Part shown: piece by piece, positions 57,771-64,000 of the stretch
Numbering within the stretch: position 1 is the first letter of the stretch
How the letters are laid out: each line of letters begins with the position of its first letter
Origin: Primulina eburnea
Taxonomy: Eukaryota; Streptophyta; Magnoliopsida; Lamiales; Gesneriaceae
Reading direction: 5' to 3'
Length of the DNA stretch: 64,000 nucleotides
Assembly: GCF_022965805.1 (NCBI RefSeq)
Contig: NC_133103.1
Span: forward strand, 29,688,329-29,752,328
Program-made: the position numbers and the translations under genes
Notes under the pieces: model-generated
Databases searched by the model: none
What the model saw: the letters and a program-made list of their open reading frames with translations, nothing else
Told to the model about the DNA's origin: nothing

Positions 57771-58055
57771 GTTATAACACCCTTGAGGTTTGATGTCATG
57801 GTTTAGTGCAAGGATTTTCAAGGTCGTGTTATGGGAAATGATAGAACGTCCTAAGTATTGATTTGGACTTGAGAGTAAGTATGATTCCTACGTTTAAGTT
57901 ATGCAAATTCATGTTAGTTGGTGCAGCAACGGCCCCGATCGAGGTCCAACGAATCCCTCAACGCCAAGTAAGTATGTTGACGTGCAAAGAAAATATGTCA
58001 AGTTTTTGAGGTATGCTAAATGTCTTGTGACCAAATTATGTTAGGATTGGAAAGC

Positions 58056-58170
58056 GTTAAATTATGAACGGGGACCAATCCGCCCGTTAAATTATGAACG
58101 GGTTAGATCATGGTTGGAAAGCGTTAAATTATGAACGGGGACCAACCAGCCCGTTAAATTATGAACGGGG
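58056..58170 (+). repeat. GTTAAATTATGAACGGG repeats, 30/37-base spacing
   Basis: Four copies at 58056, 58086, 58123 and 58153: a 67-base unit repeated twice with an internal repeat. The same array is in the 3' LTR and, diverged, in the solo LTR at 28220-28370. Confidence 0.9.
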
Positions 58171-58820
58171 ATCTTATGTATGTGGCAGTGGATACGTCCC
58201 TGTCAGTCCAGTACTGTGGTGTGTCTGATCAGGCGTTTATTATGTTATGGGTCACTTGCTTTGAAACATGCCTCTACGAAAAATGATGAAGTTATGTATG
58301 TTTACGTATGCAGTATGTTTATGAAAGTTTATGATGATGGCACGTCTAGTTTTGTATATATGTATGTTCAAGTTCAAGTTTATTTCAAGTTGAAGTTTAT
58401 GCAAGTTCAATTTAAAGTATGTATGTCCTATTTTAAAGATGCATGCGATTTTATTATGTAATACTCGTTATTTCCAGTTTATACGTGTTGAGTCTTTAGA
58501 CTCACTAGACTTGATCGATGCAGGTGAGTACGATGAGCAGGAATTAGGAGGTGGCGACCAAGGGGCAGGCTTGGGCTGAGCGGCAGGCTAAACCCGAGGA
58601 CCGCAAGTTTATGTTTATGCAAACTTTTAACATACTCTGATGTTATGATTTGAATGTGAGACGTTTTGAGACAGCGTTCTTTTAGCAAACTTTTATTTGA
58701 TGATGGATTATTTTAAAGATATTTTATGAATGTTGGGTGACTACCGTACGGATGTTTTATTTGAATGAAATTTTTATTTTTCCGCAAATTTCAAGTAGTA
58801 AAAGTACGGTACGTTATAGT

Positions 58821-58832
58821 TGGTATCAGAGC
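58821..58832 (+). other. Primer-binding site of the right-hand element
   Basis: TGGTATCAGAGC, two bases after the LTR. A GTAAGT word starts 79 bases further on (58900), the same offset as in T. Confidence 0.92.
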
Positions 58833-61430
58833 GAGGTTCTTGTAAAGGGTTATGCCTACTGCCAGTCGCAAGAAGCTCACGAAGTCACACCTCAAGTCTG
58901 TAAGTTTTAAAGTTTTGCATTATGTTATGTAGTAAGCATTAAGTCATGATTTTTGCATGTGCATGTTTTAATGCTATACATCACCTGTGTGTCTACATGA
59001 CATACGTTTTACAGTACATGCTTACCTGTCGTTATGACTTGAGATTGGATCTTTAAAAATTTTATGCATGTTACGACATGAAATGAAAAACTATTTAATT
59101 TTCTTGCACGCTGGTGTGGTGGAATTGGACATGAGTAAGAATTTTGCTTTTGGGCGTTAGAAAAAGTTGTAAATGATTTTTCTATATTAATTTTTGGATA
59201 GTAGTACTGATGTTAGACTAGTGAGTCATAAGTTAAATTTGACAATTACGAATGCTTTTGGGACTTGTAGATTTTCTAAGAAATTACAAATGGTTCGTGG
59301 TTGCTAGCTTAATTAATTTTTGAAGATTTCATGTAAGGATTAATGATTCGAAGACTACGACGATCTTTGGAAGTATAAGACGAAGAATTTATTTAAAGTG
59401 TATGTTCTATCTAGATATATTTAAGGATTGAATTACATGAATTGAGAATTTTAAGGACCTAAGTGTAAAGTAATATTCTAAGGGATTATTTTCAAATTTA
59501 CCAAATTTTTGGGATTTAATTTAGAGTGCAAAGAATTTTAAGGTTAATGAGGTTAAGTCGAAAAAAAAATTTATGGGTACGAAGATGCAAATTTCAAAGA
59601 GTTGTAGGGCCAAAAATATAAATTGTGGGAACTTTAAGGACCAAATTGCAAATTTCGAAATTTTTGAGGATTTAGTTCGAACTTTTAAGGAACACTTGAG
59701 TAAGATCAGTAGCTTTTCGAGGTTATGGAATTGATTTTGGGTTTAATAAGCTTAAAATTATTGAACTTTGTGTTACGAGAAATCTATAAGATGGAATTAG
59801 GAACGCCGACAACTTATGGGTAATTGTAAAATTTTTGTACTTTAGGACAATTGGATAAAATTTTCGAGGAAATTAAGAATTTATGCTACAATTTTAAGAA
59901 ATTGAGAGAACTAGTTTAGCGGTAAGTGATAACTGAATGGTTTAAATGATAGGAATTCTCGAGGATTTAAGCTCAAAGGAATTATTAGAACCTTGAAGTA
60001 TCTGGGTTATAATATTATAAGAAATGGTAATCAAGGGGATTGTAAGATGAAACGACATTGGGCTCGAAAAGTTAAGCGCTAGCGAAATTAATGTCGCGGC
60101 AAATTTAAAATTCAGGGTGATAACGATTTGAGGTAAAGTTGATCGTTTAGCTAAGTTATAAGAGTAGACATTGAGTTAGCGAAATTTTTTTTTGGGAACT
60201 TAAGTCGATGTGTCATAAGTTTTAGTCATGATTGTAACAGTTAAGCTTGTACCTTTTTTGGAATTTGATTTTCTAGAAGGTTGGGTATGGTTGATGATTA
60301 GGTTATTTAATAGACGACGCATGTAAGAATTGAGGTAGACATCTTGTCTTGGGAATTTTTGTAGGTTATTAAGAAACTTGAGAATAAGTGAATATGTGTG
60401 TTGGAATTATGTTATCCAAAACTATTTGGACTGCGTAAGGTTGAATTTCAAATTTATGGGATATTTGCTCATACGGAATTTTTGGGTGAAATAAAAACAA
60501 AGGGAATTAGTGGTGTTCAACATAAGTTATCAATAAATGAATATTAAGATTTTTATTGAGTAAGAAATCTAAAGGCTTGATATGGGGATTCTAGAATTCT
60601 ATTGGTTATAAGTGGAGTTGATTTGTTAGAGTTAGTCCATCATTAACAAAGGAAACTTATTAAGTTTTTACGCTAGAATTAATTGAGTATTGGGGATACG
60701 TCAAAGTGGGACATTCGTTCCAATGAGGAAGGTTCAAGTGTCTTAGGCTTTAACTATATTGTAATCGTGAAGAGAATAGTTTAAGCATGTGATTGATGCT
60801 AGAAAGTTTTTATTATTTAAGGAGAGGATCGATATTATATATTTTTTTGGGGTTTTACGGATTTATGTTACTCGAAATAAAAGGTTGGCAACAATTTTAT
60901 ATTTGGGATGTACTCGTAAATAGCTAAGTTATGTAAGTTTGTATCGTAAGGTAAATATTCGATTCAAGGATTGTACGCCAATTTTAACATATGGGGATTA
61001 AGATAAGATTTAACTTTTAAGTGTATTGCTGAGGATGGAAGTTGATCAGTAACCGTTGGTGCTAAGACCTCTTAGGTTGGACTGCATAAATGTGTATGTA
61101 ATAGTTCGATGAGCATTAGGGGTATGGTATGAGAAAGTAAGATACGATGAGTTTGAACCTCTATTCCTAATATTGGGAATTGTGAGAAAAGTCAGAATTC
61201 GAGTTCATAGCAAAGTAAAACTAAGACGCCATAAGTCGTTTTAAGTTGTGATTCGCAAACGAGGTTTTTGGTAGGTAATTTAATTAGGATTGAAGAGACG
61301 TAAGGACAACATAAGAATTAATTTTATTCAGAGTAGCGCAGCGGTAGCGTGGATCGTTGGGATACTAGAATTAAGAATCTAACTTTTGGATTATCGAGGA
61401 TAAGCGAATTTCGGGGACGAAATTCAAATT
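58833..61430 (+). other. Non-coding interior of the right-hand element
   Basis: I see no frame of 60 codons or more and no gag or pol word. The first 80 bases (AGAAGCTCACGAAGTCAC) match the leader of T; the last 30 (GGGGACGAAATTC) match the sequence before T's PPT. Between them is AT-rich, gene-free sequence with many short words in common with retroelement leaders but nothing I can assign. Confidence 0.75.
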
Positions 61431-61443
61431 AAGGGGGATAGAT
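61431..61443 (+). other. Polypurine tract of the right-hand element
   Basis: AAGGGGGATAGAT directly before the 3' LTR (TGTGACG). Confidence 0.88.
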
Positions 61444-64000
61444 TGTGACGTCCCGAAATTTGAGATCAACATGAACCACGTGCGTGCAAGTTATTAATTC
61501 CTTATGTATTTTATTAAATGGTTTTAATGCATACTTAATTCATTGATTTGGGTTTTAATTCACGATTTAAGAATTTGCATTATTTTAAATGTTTAATTGA
61601 TGAACGTTAAAATACTTTTCGAGTTTCATGTTTCAGGCGATTATTCGAGGCGGGATCGAGGAAAAGACCCGGTGACGATTTTTGGCAATTTAAAATGTGG
61701 TATTTTATTTTAAGTTGAGGATGGAGAAATTTATTAAGTTATCAAGTTTTAATATTTTAAAGCATTATTGTGTATTTAGAGATTCAAGAGTTTGAAACTT
61801 TTAAAATTGGTGTGTAATTATTTTAATTGTAGAGTTTGATTAAATTAGTGTGTGTTAACTTTTTATTAGTATTTTAAATAGTCTATTTAGCTAGAGTTTC
61901 TCCTAATTAAAACACACACACACGTTACACACACTCACACACACTTACATGTTTTTACACACACTAAACACACACAGTCACCTTACGTTTCAGATTTTAT
62001 ATTTTTAAGAGAGAAAATTCTAGGGTTTTTCTCCCCATAGCAGCCGCCCCCTCCTCTGAACTTTTCCAGCAAGCTTTGTGAATTTTGTTCAAAGAATTTT
62101 AGCGTCACAATCGTCCCGGATCAAGCCTCGCTCCATCTCCGCTTCGGTGTCGTCGTACGGTACTTTTAAATATCAAAAAGGCACGTATAATCTGTTCTTT
62201 CTGTATCGATCATGTCATAGTATGCGTTGTGTATTTTTATGCGTGAAAATATGTGTGTGACGTTCGTCGTTTGAGCGGAAATTGATTTGAATGCGTTTGA
62301 AATACTTTTTAGATCTGAAATCTCGTAACTTGCTGTTCTTCTCGAAACTGCGATTTTTCCGTCGCGAATTTGAGAAAACTTTCAACTATAAAATTGTAGA
62401 ACTTTTCGATACCTTCGATTTGATATAAAATTCGAGATTTTTGGATGAAAATTGAGTGAGTTATGGCATTTTTCGTGGGACTGCTCAAACTGCGACTTTT
62501 ACGATAATTGTGTTCTCGAAGTTTATTTGTTGCAGGCTTCGTTGGAGATCGACGGACGATCGTTGTTGCACCTAGGTATGATTATTATGTTGTTGGGTCG
62601 ATATGTGGTACGTCGTTTAGTGTCGATAGGCACTCGAATGCATTAGAAGTCGTAGGAAAGAAATTAGTGTCGATTGTCACGTTTTTGAAATTGTATGCGT
62701 CGTAAGATGAACGTCGTTGCTTGAGATGTTGTACGAAATTGGTTTTATGTTATGGTATGCTAGGATGGGTCTCGGGGTGTCGGTTCATAGTTTGTGCAAC
62801 CGCGTCTAGAAAGTTAAGCAAAGCATGTACAAGAATTTTCGTAAGTTCGCGATCACAGTGGCCACACGGACCTTCCCACGGACCCGGTCACGGGGTCCGT
62901 GCCTTTGTTCCTCTTCGGTGTCTTTTTACAGTAGCTACACGGACCCCTACACGGATGAGAGCACGGGGTCCGTGCCTTTGGGTTTCACCTAGTGTACTTT
63001 TCCAGTGCCTACACGGATGTCCACCCGGACCCTGACACGGGGTCCGTGCCCCTCCTCCCTTTCAATGTCTTTTTCCAGAGTCTACACGGACCCCTACACG
63101 GACCTCAGCACGGGGTCCGTGTCTTCCCTTTTCTGCACGCACATTTTACAGTACCTACACAGACCCGGAGCCAGACCTGGGCACGGGGTCCGTGTCCTTC
63201 ACATTTTGGGAAAAATGTTATAACACCCTTGAGGTTTGATGTCATGGTTTAGTGCAAGGATTTTCAAGGTCGTGTTATGGGAAATGATAGAACGTCCTAA
63301 GTATTGATTTGGACTTGAGAGTAAGTATGATTCCTACGTTTAAGTTATGCAAATTCATGTTAGTTGGTGCAGCAACGGCCCCGATCGAGGTCCAACGAAT
63401 CCCTCAACGCCAAGTAAGTATGTTGACGTGCAAAGAAAATATGTCAAGTTTTTGAGGTATGCTAAATGTCTTGTGACCAAATTATGTTAGGATTGGAAAG
63501 CGTTAAATTATGAACGGGGACCAATCCGCCCGTTAAATTATGAACGGGTTAGATCATGGTTGGAAAGCGTTAAATTATGAACGGGGACCAACCAGCCCGT
63601 TAAATTATGAACGGGGATCTTATGTATGTGGCAGTGGATACGTCCCTGTCAGTCCAGTACTGTGGTGTGTCTGATCAGGCGTTTATTATGTTATGGGTCA
63701 CTTGCTTTGAAACATGCCTCTACGAAAAATGATGAAGTTATGTATGTTTACGTATGCAGTATGTTTATGAAAGTTTATGATGATGGCACGTCTAGTTTTG
63801 TATGTATGTATGTTCAAGTTCAAGTTTATTTCAAGTTGAAGTTTATGCAAGTTCAATTTAAAGTATGTATGTCCTATTTTAAAGATGCATGCGATTTTAT
63901 TATGTAATACTCGTTATTTCCAGTTTATACGTGTTGAGTCTTTAGACTCACTAGACTTGATCGATGCAGGTGAGTACGATGAGCAGGAATTAGGAGGTGG
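61444..64000 (+). repeat. 3' LTR of the right-hand element (cut by the window edge)
   Basis: Ungapped match to 55998-58554 at a constant offset of 5446, with about 12 substitutions. It includes its own 73-base array (62851-63216), the 67-base repeats (63502-63616), and the hairpin near 63936. Confidence 0.95.

Larger units (their letters stand above)
55998..58818 (+). repeat. 5' LTR of the right-hand element
   Basis: 2821 bases from TGTGACGTCCCG to GTACGTTATA. The last two bases are TA where the solo relative has CA. It contains the 73-base array (57405-57770), GTTAAATTATGAACGGG repeats (58056-58170), the hairpin GAGTCTTTAGACTC (58490-58503) and a CAGGTGAGT donor-like word (58522-58530). Confidence 0.93.
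55998..64000 (+). mobile_element. Young non-autonomous Gypsy-type (LARD-like) element
   Basis: 5' LTR 55998-58818, PBS, a 2.6-kb non-coding interior, PPT, 3' LTR from 61444 running off the window. The leader after the PBS and the bases before the PPT resemble those of T, so an autonomous Tekay-like partner could mobilise it (inference). About 12 substitutions and no indels separate the LTRs over 2557 bases. Probable TSD TGCGG (55993-55997); the other copy is outside. The solo LTR at 27578 is an older relative. Confidence 0.92.

Noticed and set aside
57275..57806. Several overlapping frames rich in Gly-Pro-His-Arg, also at 62721-63252 and 28608-28903
   Set aside because: They are by-products of the 73-base array inside LTRs, open in several frames at once and without a supporting start context.

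Overview
This window is plant nuclear DNA made almost entirely of LTR retrotransposons nested inside one another. I could not support a single ordinary host gene. The evidence is many primer-binding sites complementary to initiator tRNA-Met next to TG...CA long terminal repeats, Ty1/Copia and Ty3/Gypsy (Tekay/Del-type chromovirus) gag-pol remains full of stops, and target-site duplications (TSDs). The style of the elements suggests a eudicot. The extra 3' reading frames resemble proteins I associate with Gesneriaceae (Lamiales), but that placement is low confidence.

Layout. 1-8921: a Sirevirus-like Copia element on the minus strand (element E1), 5' LTR at 7807-8921, 3' end beyond the left edge. 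8927-9600: gag fragment of another Copia. 9606-about 11575: plus-strand Gypsy LTR fragment. 11891-13156 and 52935-54003: the two halves of a plus-strand Copia (element A), split inside gag by a large minus-strand Sirevirus-like Copia (element B, 13157-52934). B itself contains, from left to right: a Gypsy element F2 (13462-26906) in its 3' LTR; F2 holds the remains of a third Copia (C, 13661-20975, with a Helitron-like insert in its leader) and a solo Copia LTR (24578-26122, TSD CTAAC); a solo Gypsy-type LTR (27578-31730, TSD GTTGC) that holds another solo LTR (29442-30921, TSD TAACA); and a full-length Tekay chromovirus T (37132-48176, TSD CTAAG) that splits B's pol. 54004-55997: two minus-strand Gypsy LTR fragments. 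55998-64000: a very young non-autonomous Gypsy-type element with nearly identical 2.8-kb LTRs and a non-coding interior, running off the right edge.

How the parts work together. gag gives the particle, PR/IN/RT/RH copy and insert the element, LTRs supply promoter and terminator, and PBS and polypurine tracts prime the two DNA strands. Every coding copy here is broken. The LTR pairs differ by about 10% (B), about 5% (T, first 200 bases) and about 0.5% (the right-hand element), which fits the nesting order.

The most interesting signal is in the two Sirevirus-like elements. Between pol and a sense 3' ORF they carry an extra gene family on the strand opposite to gag-pol. It is conserved between E1 and B, tandemly duplicated in E1, with a TATA box, and arranged head to head with the sense ORF across a shared G-box region. 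A probable intron between gag and protease in T, and a splice-donor-like site at a fixed distance after the PBS in three Gypsy elements, are also worth checking.
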